Assembly: GCA_037783415.1 (NCBI GenBank)
Contig: JAZGTN010000225.1
Coordinates: forward strand, 124,001 to 188,000
Length of the DNA stretch: 64,000 nt
Reading direction: 5' to 3'
DNA from: Leptasterias polaris
Taxonomy: Eukaryota; Echinodermata; Asteroidea; Forcipulatida; Asteriidae
Below the pieces are notes generated by a model. It was given only the letters and a program-made list of their open reading frames with translations, was not told where the DNA came from and did not search any database. A program made the position numbers and the translations under genes. The first letter of the stretch is position 1. Each line of letters begins with the position of its first letter. This document shows positions 44,255-55,905 of this stretch, piece by piece.

Positions 44255-45463
44255 ATGAATGGAGAGGCAGTGAACATATGGGAGACCAGTATGGACGGAT
44301 TGCTGTTATCGTACGATAACTCTTTATATATGATGGGAGAAAACGAATCATGGTCCAGGCACGAGGGTGCGGACACACCGCCCGACACACCGCCCGAGGT
44401 AGAGAACTTGATCTCCGTGGTGCTATGGCTGCTGTGTGCGGTGATTGTCATCGGGAATATCCTAGTCATATCTGCATTCGTCAGGGATAGGGAACTCCGA
44501 GTCAAGCCGGCCAATCTCTTTATTTTGAATCTGTCCATATCTGACCTGATGGTCGGCTTGATCTCCATCTCGTTTTACAATATCTGGGAGCGGCACACCG
44601 AATCGTGGATATTTGGGGAGGTGGTCTGTAAGCTTTGGAATATCGTAGACTACACGGCCACCACCCAGTCCGCTATGGCTATCGTTCTAATCAGCTTCGA
44701 CCGGGTCATTCTGGTGACGAAGGGGTTGAAATACCGGAAGTACATCACTCTAAGGTTGACACTATTCCTCATTGTTTCATCATGGATCTGGTCATTCAGT
44801 CTAAACTCTATCCCAATATTGTTCTCAGACACCGTGACTGTACAGTGGGTGGACTACGGGGTAGACTGTGATTTCGGCATCCTCTACCAGTTTGTGTATA
44901 AACTGACTGCGATTATATTTTCCTTTGTCATCCCCTTCGTATGTCTGGCGATTTTTAACATCATAGTGTATAATAACATTCGTGCCCGGTCCCGTGGTGT
45001 CTACAGCAGCCACTCCAACAACGCCCGGCGTAATGATGGTGGGCCAGTCCGGTGCAACAGCCAGGGGAGGGGGAGCAGTGAGTACACTAAGCACCGTAAA
45101 GCAGCCATCACCCTGGCCCTAATCGTAGGTGTGTTCTTGACATGCTGGCTGCCCTGGTCAGTGAACAAACTCGTCGTGCTTCTTGCTCTCACAACATATG
45201 AGAATAATGATATATCGACTGCTTTAGCCTATGTACTGTGGTCAAACAGTGCCATCAACCCGTTACTGTATGCCGTGACACATCCGCGGATCCGGGCGGG
45301 CCTAATCGCCTGCTTACTCTGCTGTGTGCCGGCCAAGTTCAAGCCTAGACGAGTCCAGATGACGGGTAGGAATCGAGCACGGTGCGGGACCGGTACTACG
45401 ATAGCTGCACCCAGTCGTGACCCCTATACCAACGAATGCAGTAAACGGGGATCTTCAGTCTGA
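44255..45463 (+). CDS. aminergic-type GPCR, histamine H3-like, intronless (receptor 2)
   Basis: A 402-residue rhodopsin-family receptor, paralogue of receptor 1. Segments: TM1 about 53-76 (N68), TM2 87-109 (NLSISDLMVG, D97), TM3 122-148 with Cys125 and Asp132, TM4 167-190 (W177), TM5 212-239 (P227), TM6 281-306 (CWLP, 297-300), TM7 319-343 (LWSNSAINPLLY, N335-P336). Cys205 is the loop partner of Cys125. N30 is a glycosylation site. DRY is replaced by DRV (149-151) and the TM5 ligand position is Ser223, as in receptor 1. Loop 3 is longer than in receptor 1 (about 243-279, Ser/Asn/Gly-rich). The tail has CLLCC (353-357), possible palmitoylation sites. The first ATG has a weak context (T at -3). 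Met13 at 44291 has A at -3 and G at +4 and may be used instead, giving 390 residues and removing nothing essential. The ligand is unknown. Confidence 0.92.
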   Translation: MNGEAVNIWETSMDGLLLSYDNSLYMMGENESWSRHEGADTPPDTPPEVENLISVVLWLLCAVIVIGNILVISAFVRDRELRVKPANLFILNLSISDLMVGLISISFYNIWERHTESWIFGEVVCKLWNIVDYTATTQSAMAIVLISFDRVILVTKGLKYRKYITLRLTLFLIVSSWIWSFSLNSIPILFSDTVTVQWVDYGVDCDFGILYQFVYKLTAIIFSFVIPFVCLAIFNIIVYNNIRARSRGVYSSHSNNARRNDGGPVRCNSQGRGSSEYTKHRKAAITLALIVGVFLTCWLPWSVNKLVVLLALTTYENNDISTALAYVLWSNSAINPLLYAVTHPRIRAGLIACLLCCVPAKFKPRRVQMTGRNRARCGTGTTIAAPSRDPYTNECSKRGSSV

Positions 45464-45486
45464 CGAAACATGGTCAGTTCAGTTGG

Positions 45487-45492
45487 AATAAA
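45487..45492 (+). terminator. poly(A) signal AATAAA of receptor 2
   Basis: AATAAA starts 24 bases after the TGA (45461-45463). This implies a very short 3' UTR and supports the intronless gene model. Confidence 0.6.
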
Positions 45493-45600
45493 CGGCTTTA
45501 ATTAGTAATTATCCATTTTAATAAGCAGTTAGTATTACAAATAATAGTTTAGGATTCCATGCGTGATCGTGCATTACTTAATATGTACCCCCTTGGTTAC

Positions 45601-45810
45601 GGCCCAATGTCATTGAGCAGCTTAGCGCAAAAAAAATTACCAATAAATAAAATATTTAGCAGTGAAAATAACTACTAAGCAGATACAGTTCACCAGCCAA
45701 AAATACAAATAGTTTACATTGGTGCGACTGGTACCCCACACATGTCGGGCAAACGTGATTGTCATTTTGTAAGCAATATTTTAGCTGAACAATGTCAATT
45801 GAATTGGATC
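45601..45810. mobile_element. degraded copy of the 195-bp MITE family
   Basis: GGCCCAATGTCATTGAGCAG at the left, ACCAGCCAAA and GACTGGTACCCC internally, TAAGCAATATTTTAGCTGAA at the right. Confidence 0.55.
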
Positions 45811-45821
45811 CCATTCACAAG

Positions 45822-45872
45822 GGATGTATATGTGAAGGGATATGTGAAGGTATATGTGAAGGGATGTATACA
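45822..45872. repeat. short tandem repeat of ATATGTGAAGGG
   Basis: Three to four imperfect 11-13 bp units (gggatgtatatgtgaa, gggatatgtgaa, ggtatatgtgaa). Confidence 0.8.
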
Positions 45873-46131
45873 ACCATTTGGCAAATTTTAAGTAAGCATT
45901 TCAGGCGTCACCTGAGCAATGGCGCCTCTAGATTGGTTCTTCCTGTGAAGGAAAACGTACACACTTTTATATTATACCTCCGTTCTTCCAACACCTTTTT
46001 TTGAGAAAGGTAACATGGGTACCGTTTATAAAATACAAGCTTGAAAACAAAACTTGCAACTTTCTAACTTGAGAGTCACCTCGAGTGCGACATACAAACA
46101 CGTTTACCCCAATGGATACAGGATGAAAAAG

Positions 46132-46499
46132 TTAAAGGTATTATACATGATTGGTAGAGCTGACAAAATAGTTACAGACAGTGTTTATGTTTTGTGTGAT
46201 CCACCATATACATGAAATAACAAACCTGTGAAAATTGGGGCTTAATCTGTTGTGTGGGTCATGAGAAAACAGTGAAAAACCATGAACATTTTTCAGCATT
46301 TATAAAACACATCTTGAATTTTGGTTGTGTCAACCGAATTCAGCTGTTGCGTTTTTATTTTTTATTTTTTTCAGATAGAGTTTTCTCGAGTATGACTTTA
46401 TTTCAGAGAAAATATTCACAGAAAAAAATGTGCAAGCTTTCAGACTGAAATTAAACAATGGTGGTTTTGATTCTTACCAATCCTGTGAAATACCTTTAA
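46132..46499 (+). mobile_element. best-preserved TTAAAGG-ended MITE copy
   Basis: It starts TTAAAGGTATTATACATGAT and ends CCTGTGAAATACCTTTAA. The ends are inverted and both include TTAA, as expected for elements that target TTAA. The 368-bp interior has no coding frame. Confidence 0.7.
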
Positions 46500-46939
46500 C
46501 TTTAGTACTAGTGCATGACTGACTATACCAGCAGGGTTCACCTCTGGAAGACGTGGTGCAGCATTGGTAGCAAGTCTAGTTTCAAAACCGGTAATCAAAC
46601 TGTCAATGTATGCATATACGTTGTAATACGGGTACCAACATTCAACTTCGGAACATCATTACCCTGGTATGAAGTGATTTATTTGTCCTAGGTTTTTCCC
46701 TTGCGTTTTTTGACGTTCCGAAGAAAACTGTAAATAAGTAAATAGGCAAGTACATTAATCGCGACTAATAAAATAACAGCAAAATAATTAAACACATTTT
46801 TTTAAGCGCCATCTGTCTATGACCAAACATATATTCTTCCGAGGAGCTGGACAAATGAAAATTAGAAAAGCATACGTTACAATATACCAGGATTATCCAA
46901 GTATACATAGGGTGTAAATAAGAGCACAGTAAAGAGAGA

Positions 46940-47170
46940 TTTTCACTCAAACAAAAACCAAGTGGGAAGAGTCGGTCAAAGCAATGCCGAACAAATATGT
47001 TTTGAGGAGGCTTTTGAAAATATCCAGAGATTCTGTAGCTCGGATATTTAATGGTGAAGATTCCAAATTTTTGGAAAGGACACTGAAAAGGCACGATCGC
47101 CATAGGTTGTGGTTGTTTTAGGGACAGTTAGAAGGAGTTTGTTTGTAGATTGAAGATTGAAATTTGGAGT
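46940..47170 (-). pseudogene. L2/CR1-like reverse transcriptase tail, frameshifted
   Basis: The - strand reads TYGDRAFSVSFPKIWN (47110-47060 region), then changes frame and continues with a segment matching the F-K-x-L-L-K-T-x-L-F end (plus 46993-47026). Several stops; dead. Confidence 0.65.
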
Positions 47171-47249
47171 TTTTGTGTTGTTGTGATGAGGAGTTATAAA
47201 CATGTCATATTTTATATTTAATTGATTGGCATTTGACATGAACTACAGC

Positions 47250-48880
47250 ATCGTCGAATCATGGTTGCCTCCGAAACATGAATAATGAATGCGCTAGTTC
47301 ACTCCCTTCGGGCTCGAAACACTACACACGTAGAGATCTCAAGTGATGCTCGGTTAAATACGAGAGAAGTATTGATTGTTGCAGAGGTTTTTTTCTGCAT
47401 CGCTGTGGTTTTTGAGGAGTGCATTCATTCTTTCTTACTTCAGTCAACAGATCATGCAAATCAATGCTATGGAATCAACCTGTGAAAACATGCTGACAAT
47501 TGCGTGAATCCTTAACTTGCATTTATGCTGATTTTAGGGGTAGCTGGCGTGACATTGCATCCCTGACGCACCAGCGAGTTTGTGCGCGTAGAAAGGATGG
47601 TTTGGGGCTGTGACTATCTTTGACGAGATTGAATTGCAAACAGCTTTACTTTCAATCTTTTAAAGGTGCCAAAGTCAACAACACCCACCCACCCTCTTCA
47701 GACCTCATCCTCAGGGTCTGCCACTGATCTGTAATTAAAAACAATGGCAGCTTCAAACGAAAAGGCCTATTTTTTCAAAGATTCTTAATTTCAAACAATT
47801 TGAGTTTTAAATGAGCTGTTGTCCTAAAAATTGATTATTAGTTCTTTGAACCAACAACACCTTGTAATGGATACACAATTCGTGCTGGCTTGAATAGTTC
47901 ACAATCGTAAAGGGAATATTGGTCACTTTTTAACTTCTCGTATTTATAGATTCATAGATTGATTGTCGATTAAAAAAGTTAGCTGTGATGTTTGATTTTG
48001 ATTTTGGATTTGTTTTGTTTTTGATGTGTTATCTCTCTAACAAGATGTTGCGTAGTAATCACTAGTACTAACTTTGTTTTCAATGAGAAAATAAATATAG
48101 CTGTTGCAAACTGCTTACCAACTAAACGAACTTGTGCTTTCATTGCGAAAATTAGTTAATTCATGGACTGACGTTTCGACCCGTAGTACAATCCTTCTCT
48201 TGGGCTAAATGACAACACAACACACATAAACAGGTATACCGGTGTAACAGAAGCAGTCAAGTGAAAATATTTCTGATTATACACAAAGGGAAAGAGAGGC
48301 AGAAAGCACCCAGAAAATCAAGGGATGAACAATGAAAGAGACAAACGGGGTGGAGGAAGGGGTGATAAAGAGGTTGGAAGCACGAAGGCTAGTTGAGCAA
48401 CGCGGTCGACTTACAATGGTTTTGCAGTTACATTTACAAATAATCAACATTTTTAATATTGCATGACGTTATAACAAGAGATGGTAGCTACAGGTAGGCC
48501 TATGTTGATTTGGTTCTTAAAACAAAACATGCGGTAAATGTTTTGAAATAACAATATTTCACTCATTATTAGAATAGCCTCGCCGTCGAAAATAAAATTC
48601 TGAATTGTAAACCGAGTATAATTACTGATGGAATTTAACTTCTCTGGGATGTTGACAGTACATATTTAATGTTGTGATTTGGAATTGGTTATCGTGTCGT
48701 GCGGTGCCTAATGGCGCTTTCCAATTAACGAAACTGCCATCGGCGTCTGTTAAACTTAACAAACACTTACAATATAGCATCGTTATCGTAATGTACTATT
48801 TTAATTTTGATCGTAACTGCGACCGTTATTAGTATTATACATCAGGATTGGTTGTGGTAACAAACATTGTTTAATAGTCT
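47250..48880. other. noncoding with a possible retroelement end
   Basis: At about 48160-48300, ACTGACGTTTCGACCCGTAG...CTTCTCTTGGGCTAAATGAC resembles terminal sequences of Penelope-like or related elements. The match is from memory and uncertain. The rest shows nothing. Confidence 0.3.
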
Positions 48881-48899
48881 GAAAGCTTACTGATCATGA

Positions 48900-49200
48900 A
48901 AGTTCCCACTAGAACTATTATTTTTTTCGAAATACTTCAATCTGAAATAAAGTAGTATTCGAGAAAACTGTATCTGAAAACCAAACAACAGAAAAAGCAA
49001 CAGCTGATTTCGGCTGTCACAATAACACTGTGACTGTTTACATGTTTAAAAATGTGCATGTCTTTTCACCTTCCTCTCTTGGCTCACACAACGGATTAAG
49101 CCCACATCTTCACAGGTTTGGTAGTTCTTGTTTTAGGTTGATCACACAAAATATCTGCGACTATTTTGTCAACTCTACCAATCCTGTATTAAACCTTTAA
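48900..49200 (-). mobile_element. reverse-oriented copy of the TTAAAGG-ended MITE family
   Basis: CAACAGCTGATTTCGGCTGT, CACACAACGGATTAAGCCCA and TTGTCAACTCTACCAATCCT, ending AAACCTTTAA. It is in inverse order to the 46132-46499 copy 2.4 kb away. Confidence 0.6.
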
Positions 49201-49563
49201 CTGTAGGGGCCGAAGAAAAACATTTTTATCCTCGATTTTCAAACTGAAAAAAAAAAAAATAAATAAATACCTTGAAACTTGTTCCTGTGGGCACGGTATC
49301 GCGTGAAGATAACCGCTATCTTATCTCTATATTTATTATGTACTAATTCTCAAGGTCAAAAATGGGAATCGTGTGGATAGATGGAGTCAGAAATGCGTTG
49401 AGACATACGGTACGACTTGTCGTGAGCTCCCATTATAGCTCCTGCACACGCTGGCGGCCTTTTGGAAAAACGCAGCGTGCCTACGAGATTCGAGCTGCAT
49501 GGCTGCTCATATCCTGCGGATTATGAAGTAAATAAGTGCATTTTGATGATGCGTATGGCATCA

Positions 49564-49583
49564 CCCCCCCCCCCCCCCCCCCC
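49564..49583. repeat. poly(C) run, 20 bases
   Basis: Uninterrupted C20. Confidence 0.95.
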
Positions 49584-49589
49584 GTACTG

Positions 49590-52500
49590 GTGAAAAGCCT
49601 GTACTCTGTATATTGTGCCAATGCCTACACCTGTATCTCATTCCCTTATAACAGCTTGAACTGGTGTGTACTGTTCCCATTCGTTCATACCGTTGCACGA
49701 GCGGAAATGTTGATTGGAACGGTGAATAGGGAAATCTCGACCGGTTATTATTACTGAAATTATTTCCACATAACCTGAACACATAAGCGAAACAGGAAAA
49801 CATTTTCCCTCTCTTTGGTTAACACAAACATGATGTAGGGCCTATGTGGTAAAGCTATAGTGTGATTTCACTTGATATGTTCGTTTCCTGCCGACTGTGT
49901 TCGTACGGCATGAATAAGGAATCAAATGGCGCTAGAATAATATGCTTTGCAGCGAAAACGAGAGCCCCTAGTTAGCTAGTCTTGAAAGATCCGGAGTGCG
50001 TAACCCGACGACGTGTGGCGACTGTTCCGCTCCAATGATTTTAATCGCTGAATGTGTGATTCCGAAGACGCAAATTTGATATTAAATTTAATCGGGTGGA
50101 CACGTGTACGCAAAGCAGCGGCGCCGTTCATTGAGCACGCACTACCGACATATCTGCCAAATCTCTGGCGGCAATTCCGTGACCAGCCTCCGTAGATCTA
50201 TTACAATTAGGAGGAAAATAGCGAGCGTTTTTTTTTTCTTCTCTCAAAACGTAGTGTATTGATTTGATGGGGGAAATGGAACGATCAGGAAAGAGGCTAT
50301 TATTTCGGGCTGGTCAAATGGCATGTGTGGTTGATTTCTAAGCGTCATAGGTTTATATGTATAGGATTGCTATCTTTCTGATAAAATGGCTCATCACACT
50401 CAGAAGCTGCACATCAAAACTGTATTGTGCATTGGACCACAATGCACGTTACTTAATAGTTTCTTCAGGCACATATATGAATCTGCACAATTCTTAAAAT
50501 AGAAATTTGACATGCCTGACTTGTTTCTCTTATCACGTCTGTTTTCAGATTGACTCATTCAGCTTTGAGATGACTTTGTTTTGGTTACGTTACATAAACA
50601 TAACAAGTGACCATAAATATGTAAACAACACGTGAAGTATACGCTCAAACGAGTAACACCAAAAATACGGATAAAACGTGTTGCGAAAATAATTGAAAAG
50701 AAAACTGTTCATTCTTCCCAAAGTCCCAAAACGGTTGTTAAACAAATAGAGATAGAAAAGAGCGGATAATAGAACAACAAACTAGACATGCTTTAATGCT
50801 ATTCCCAGGACCACGGTACCGTAGCTATTTCTTAGTATCTGTCTTGAATACGCAGAAAGACACTAGTTCCCATGTCGCTTGTACTCCTGGGCGAGGAGAA
50901 GCAATTATTATGACAACTTTATTACGCTATTATGAGAGTGATTTTAATTTTTTTGTTTCGATGAGACGGATAGCAATTTAAACCTGCCTCCATGATTGGA
51001 AACGTTAATCCGTTTGATCAGGTTAGCTGTCTCCTTATTACCTGTTATTAACTGGTACCCATGTATTTTGTACTCCTGGTCGAGGGGAACAGTCTCTTGT
51101 ACTCCCGGGCGAGAGGAAACAATCATTATTATTACTAAAACCCGCCCCATAATCTTAATTACTGGAATCATCAATCCATTTGAAATGTCAACAATTTCTT
51201 GCCGGATTACTGCATCAAGCTAAGTGCTTCGATAATCTAGAGCACACACTGTTTCATCGCTGTTTTGATTTAGACAAATGGAGTGACACTTTTTTCTTTA
51301 TTTGTCTTTGAATACGAAATAATGTATCCGTCACGTAGCATAAATATAGTAACTCTAGACTAATTATTCCTCAAAGAGCGCTGAATCAAGGTATTGAAGA
51401 GCTACTTCAGAGTGCAGCGCACAGTGCCATCATCGCTCAGACATCATTCACGGGGCGGTGTGATAAAAACAAATGTCGTTATCCAACGCGAAGAGCAAAC
51501 CTACAATAGTCAATCAAACGTAATTGTAGGGCAAGTCATTATGCATTATACAGAAGTGCAGTTTCGGCAGCATCCTACGCAGTGGCGAGAAGATGCGACG
51601 TGGATCGCTCGGGCCACCACTATAAATAATTACCGATAAGTGGCGTAGTACAACGCAGAACGAAACCGGCGCGTCAAAGTACACATCGCCGCGGCCGACA
51701 TTTTGCTTTCTTGCAGACAAGCTGCTCTTGCTCCATTGACCCCAAAACGCGGCCGTTTGTACTGTTTCCCAACCGCAACCGTGTATAAAATAATAGGACC
51801 CTTCATTTCCGTAAGCCCTTATCGTGTCTATTTCTGATGGACAAAGCAATGAGGTTCCATGCAATATGTGCTCGCTTAGTTCCATCTCCTCACCTCTTTC
51901 TTCCCCTTGTACATTTTCCATTGCTATGACAATTGTCACATCAAAATCGATTGAAATGAAGTTACTCCTGCATGGGCCGTTCTTCTGATCACATCATCAC
52001 TGGGCGTGTATTTCATCCCTCAGTCTCAGGTAGCAACTGAATCAATGTCGTGCACACACTAGTTCATGTCTGACTATGGTATCATTGCTTCATAACTCAC
52101 TCAATAAGGATGCCACTTTCCTTATTTACATGAAAGTATTTATGGATTGTGTAGACGGTCAGAGGTAGTACAGGTATAGATCGATATCGGTGCATCGTTC
52201 GCTCGGGTTCGGGGACTTAGATTCTTTGCAAATCGAACATCAAGGCTCTGCTGCAGTTCTGTATTAAAGCCATTCACTGACAACTTTAGACTTCTCAGTA
52301 ATGTAAAAATATTCTGCATGCTTTTCCCCGGAACATAAACATCCTGCATGCTTTCTTTCAGAACATAAACATTCTGCAAGCTTTTTCTATCAACATCTAA
52401 TATTCTGTTGGCTCCGTCCACATAATAGTAACATCCTGGCAACAATAATCTACCTGCTTTCTCTTGTAACACCCAGTTACAATATTATTATACAGGCTTT

Positions 52501-53130
52501 CGATATCAACTTTTATTAGAAATATTCTGCAGGGTTTCGCTGGTAAAACCGAGCTATCCTGATAGCAACATACATGTAGTCATTGGTTCCCACCAATGCA
52601 CAATTATTAACGAAGTCGCGATTTTTAATATTGTGAAAATTAAAACCAAAAGAAACACCGGCTCATAATTTCGGTTGCCGTTATCAAAGCACTTTATGAA
52701 TGTTCTCAAAATCACTGTCCTATAAAACATTTTTCGCTGTTTTCACACTCCGTGTTCATCTGACTTGACGACTTTATCACATGTTGGTTTGACGGCGTGT
52801 TATTTGACAACTACAGGATGGAAACAAGCTCCCTTAAAAAAAAGCCGTATAAAATAAATCACATCATACAAAACAAAATCTATGAATTGTTATTGTGCGA
52901 TTGTCTAATAGTTTGGAGTCAACCTCTTACCCAGCGATCCACGAGTGCTTCCAATTAAGATTGTAAAGCAACAGACCTATATGTTTCGGACGAGCTGGTA
53001 ATATTTAGGGCGTGAACAATAATCTATATGCGTACCTGATGTCTAGCGCACCGACTCAAGGTAGTGCTTGAAAGTCACGGTTAAAGGTGAGGCACAGACT
53101 AGGATATTGAGTCATGGAAAAGATATTACA
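49590..53130. other. noncoding with weak open frames
   Basis: TGTACTCCTGGGCGAGGAGA-type motifs recur at about 50879, 51069 and 51096. A - strand frame at about 51921-51514 (MENVQGEERGEEMELSEHIL...) is open for 135 codons from an ATG in GC-richer DNA but is not recognised. It could be a first exon or chance. Degenerate ~30-bp repeats (AACATAAACATTCTGCATGC) lie at 52310-52400. Confidence 0.35.
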
Positions 53131-53134
53131 AATT

Positions 53135-53322
53135 AGGGGCACAATTTCATATAGCTGCTTAGTCATGATAATTAGCTTAGCAAGAGCAAACCGCGCTTAC
53201 CAAAAACAGACTTCCTAGCCATAACATTATTATCAATCCTGCTTGTTGCTGATTGGCAAACATTTGTTAAGCAAAATTTCGGCTTCAAAGCAGATGAAAT
53301 CGGACACAGTTACCATAGGGCC
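53135..53322. mobile_element. degraded 195-bp MITE family copy
   Basis: AGGGGCACAATTTCATATAG and CTGCTTAG at the left, TTAAGCAAAATTT and TACCATAGGGCC at the right. Confidence 0.6.
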
Positions 53323-53491
53323 TTAGTTCAGAAAGCTTTTTAGCAGAAATTCTTGCTTGATGACTTTATGCTCTAAGCAAATAAAAGAAAAGAGAACCAG
53401 TCATAATGTTGTACTCCCCTTAACGTGATTTTTAGCTGGTAACCACTTCCTGCTTAGCATTGTTTTTGTTCAGTTTTATTTAGTTGGGCCC
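53318..53491. mobile_element. second adjacent 195-bp MITE family copy
   Basis: It starts within the AGGGCC end of the previous copy, contains AGCTGGTAACCAC and CTGCTTAGCATTG, and ends GTTGGGCCC. It is in inverse orientation to its neighbour. Confidence 0.5.
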
Positions 53492-53569
53492 AGCAGCTAG
53501 GGGGGAAATCAGTGATGGTGTTATAGATTTTTTTTTTTTTACCGGAGAGTATGTTGTTTGTGAACGTGC

Positions 53570-53740
53570 TGAACAGGTTTCAAGGCCGGAACCCGCTGGC
53601 CATACTCCCTAAAAGCTCCCGAGTTTGTTCAGCCCAGTTCCGACTCCGGTTCCATGAAATAAAAATCCATATTGAACTAGGGATCGGATCGTCCCGTTTA
53701 TAGTCAGACTGACCCAAATTGGGTCAGGTTTTAAAACACA
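53570..53740. mobile_element. remnant of the GACCCGG/GGGTCA family
   Basis: AGGCCGGAACCCGCTGG, CTCCGGTTCCATGAAAT and CTGACCCAAATTGGGTCAG (the last a perfect inverted pair). Termini unclear. Confidence 0.4.
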
Positions 53741-54432
53741 CGTATGTTAATGACATAGGTAGGCCTACTCTCCTGTAAATTTGATTGCTATTTTATATAC
53801 AGGGATAACATTTTATGAAATTATTTGGAAAGACACAGTCAATTTGCCCGAATTTACGAGACCACTGGGGGGCGAATTACTGAAGAAACTGTCTAAAGTT
53901 TTATTGATAAAAATTTACACAAAAAACTTTAAAAAGAAGATTACAAAGATGATTATTTCCAGTATCTTGCCCCTCAAAACCTTCCCATATTCATATGAAA
54001 CTGAGATGCAAATCACCTTATTTCGGTTAATAAATTATACCCCAAAATGTCTGACATAATCCTATATGGATTAAAGATTTAATGTCACTGTTGAGACCAG
54101 CGCTCCGTTATTAACACTCAGCGGCCATTGAGCGTCTGAATTTACTGGGGAAAACCGCCATTAGGGACTCGACAAACGCAAGGCTAATATTTACTGATCA
54201 TGACGATCAGCAGATTTGCTAGATTCCTCCAAGTCTATGCGACGTCACGTAATCGCTGCCGGTAGACTAAAGTAAATAGGTGATCCCTTGTGCATACTTT
54301 GTAAGGCCCGGCACATGTTCGATAAAAAGTTCGTAAATGCGTGAATAAGTGACAGTAATCAAATCCCGGGCATCCGTTTGCTCTATCCTCGGCTTACAAC
54401 GGTTTTAATTAAGTCTGGGAACTGAGTTTTTG

Positions 54433-54642
54433 ATGGCAACATTCGTTAAGATCACCTCTACATCCCTGGCGTTATTGTCATTATTTGTATTCACGGTCTT
54501 TTCCGTTTGCTTTATGGGAAGTAGTGACATGGGGGGGAAGAAAGAAAAACCAAAGACGAAGAAAATTACTGTAAAAACAGCGTTTGCAGTCAACGTTTCT
54601 CCTTGGTCGTTATACAAGAATGGTTCCCGGTCAGTGACCTAA
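54433..54642 (+). CDS. candidate small secreted peptide or signal-peptide exon
   Basis: A 69-codon ATG ORF. Residues 2-27 form a typical signal sequence (Lys6, then the hydrophobic STSLALLSLFVFTVFSVCFM). A basic stretch (KKEKPKTKK) and an uncharged tail with one NGS site follow. It lacks the Cys pattern or repeated dibasic sites of known hormones. No promoter elements were identified, and chance is possible. Confidence 0.3.
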   Translation: MATFVKITSTSLALLSLFVFTVFSVCFMGSSDMGGKKEKPKTKKITVKTAFAVNVSPWSLYKNGSRSVT

Positions 54643-55263
54643 TTGAGGAAGAAGACTACTCAGAGGGCATTCATCTTTCAGGACATAACACCGTGTCAGG
54701 CGGGTGAGAAGATTCTCATTAGGTGAAACTCCTATTAGCCCCAAAATATGAATTATAAAGAGCAGTCACATCCTGAATCTAGCTGTTGCCAGTAATTGTA
54801 ACATGAACGGTGATCATGAGCTGGGTTAATGTCCGATATCAGTTACGTTGGTAATATGTAAAGAGTCTATAGTGGCTGGCACTCGCCGGTTGGGACGAGC
54901 GGCTGGTGTCCAATCACGGAAACGTTGAAGAACTTTGATGGAGTCTGACCACGAAGGTATAATAAATGTCTCCCTTTCTCTCAGACTCTCTCTAGTTGAC
55001 ATAGGCATTAGGCCGTGGTCTCCTCCTTACTTGGTACCCTTTGGAATCACTGGTACCGCTGGTCTGACTGTTTCTTATTCAACCTCTAGAGACATAGTTG
55101 GTCATGTTTCAAAGCTGCTTGAATAATAACTCTAGACGCTTATCCCAATCCTTTGGAAAATAAACAATTAAGAACCTGGTTGAATCTTGTTGATTTTTTT
55201 GCTCTAGTTAACTTGCAGGCATAGGCACAACAAAATGTATGTTCAAAACCTCAATAACTTGTG

Positions 55264-55484
55264 ATCATCAGATTCAAGAGATCATCAGATTCAAGAGATC
55301 ATCAGATTCAAGAGATCATCAGATTCAAGAGATCATCAGATTCAAGAGATCATCAGATTCAAGAGATCATCAGATTCAAGAGATCATCAGATTCAAGAGA
55401 TCATCAGATTCAAGAGATCATCAGATTCAAGAGATCATCAGATTCAAGAGATCATCAGATTCAAGAGATCATCAGATTCAAGAG
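55264..55484. repeat. 17-bp tandem repeat, 13 copies
   Basis: Thirteen essentially identical copies of ATCATCAGATTCAAGAG. Because 17 is not a multiple of 3, the array reads through more than one frame on + as the same 17-residue cycle (RFKRSSDSRDHQIQEII). Open frames here are artefacts of the repeat. Confidence 0.98.
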
Positions 55485-55905
55485 ATCTTGTTGAAAACTG
55501 CTTCCATCCCAAACCAGTCTTCTAACATGAGTTTGCCATAAAAGGCAAACTATGGTTAACCCCTCTGAAGAGTTGCAATCAATGTGAATATTGATGAATT
55601 TAAAGACTTTTAGAAGCAGATAATTTTACTGTCACCACAATAGGTCTTCTATAGCTAGAACTTTGTCCCCTTTTTAAGCGGATTTTGCCTCAACTTAATC
55701 CTTGTTTCATATTGTGCTATATGAAATATAACTAAAGAAAAATTGAAGAATGGCCAGAATTGCAAACCGGTCTTTTTTTTAAGCCTGTAAAAAAGGGTCT
55801 TTTTGTAAAGATGTACTCTTGATTATTAGATGACCGTAAATATTTAGCTAATAATCCGATTGCGGCTTTTTCTGAGGCGAATAAAGTGGTTTTGTATCCA
55901 CGGCC

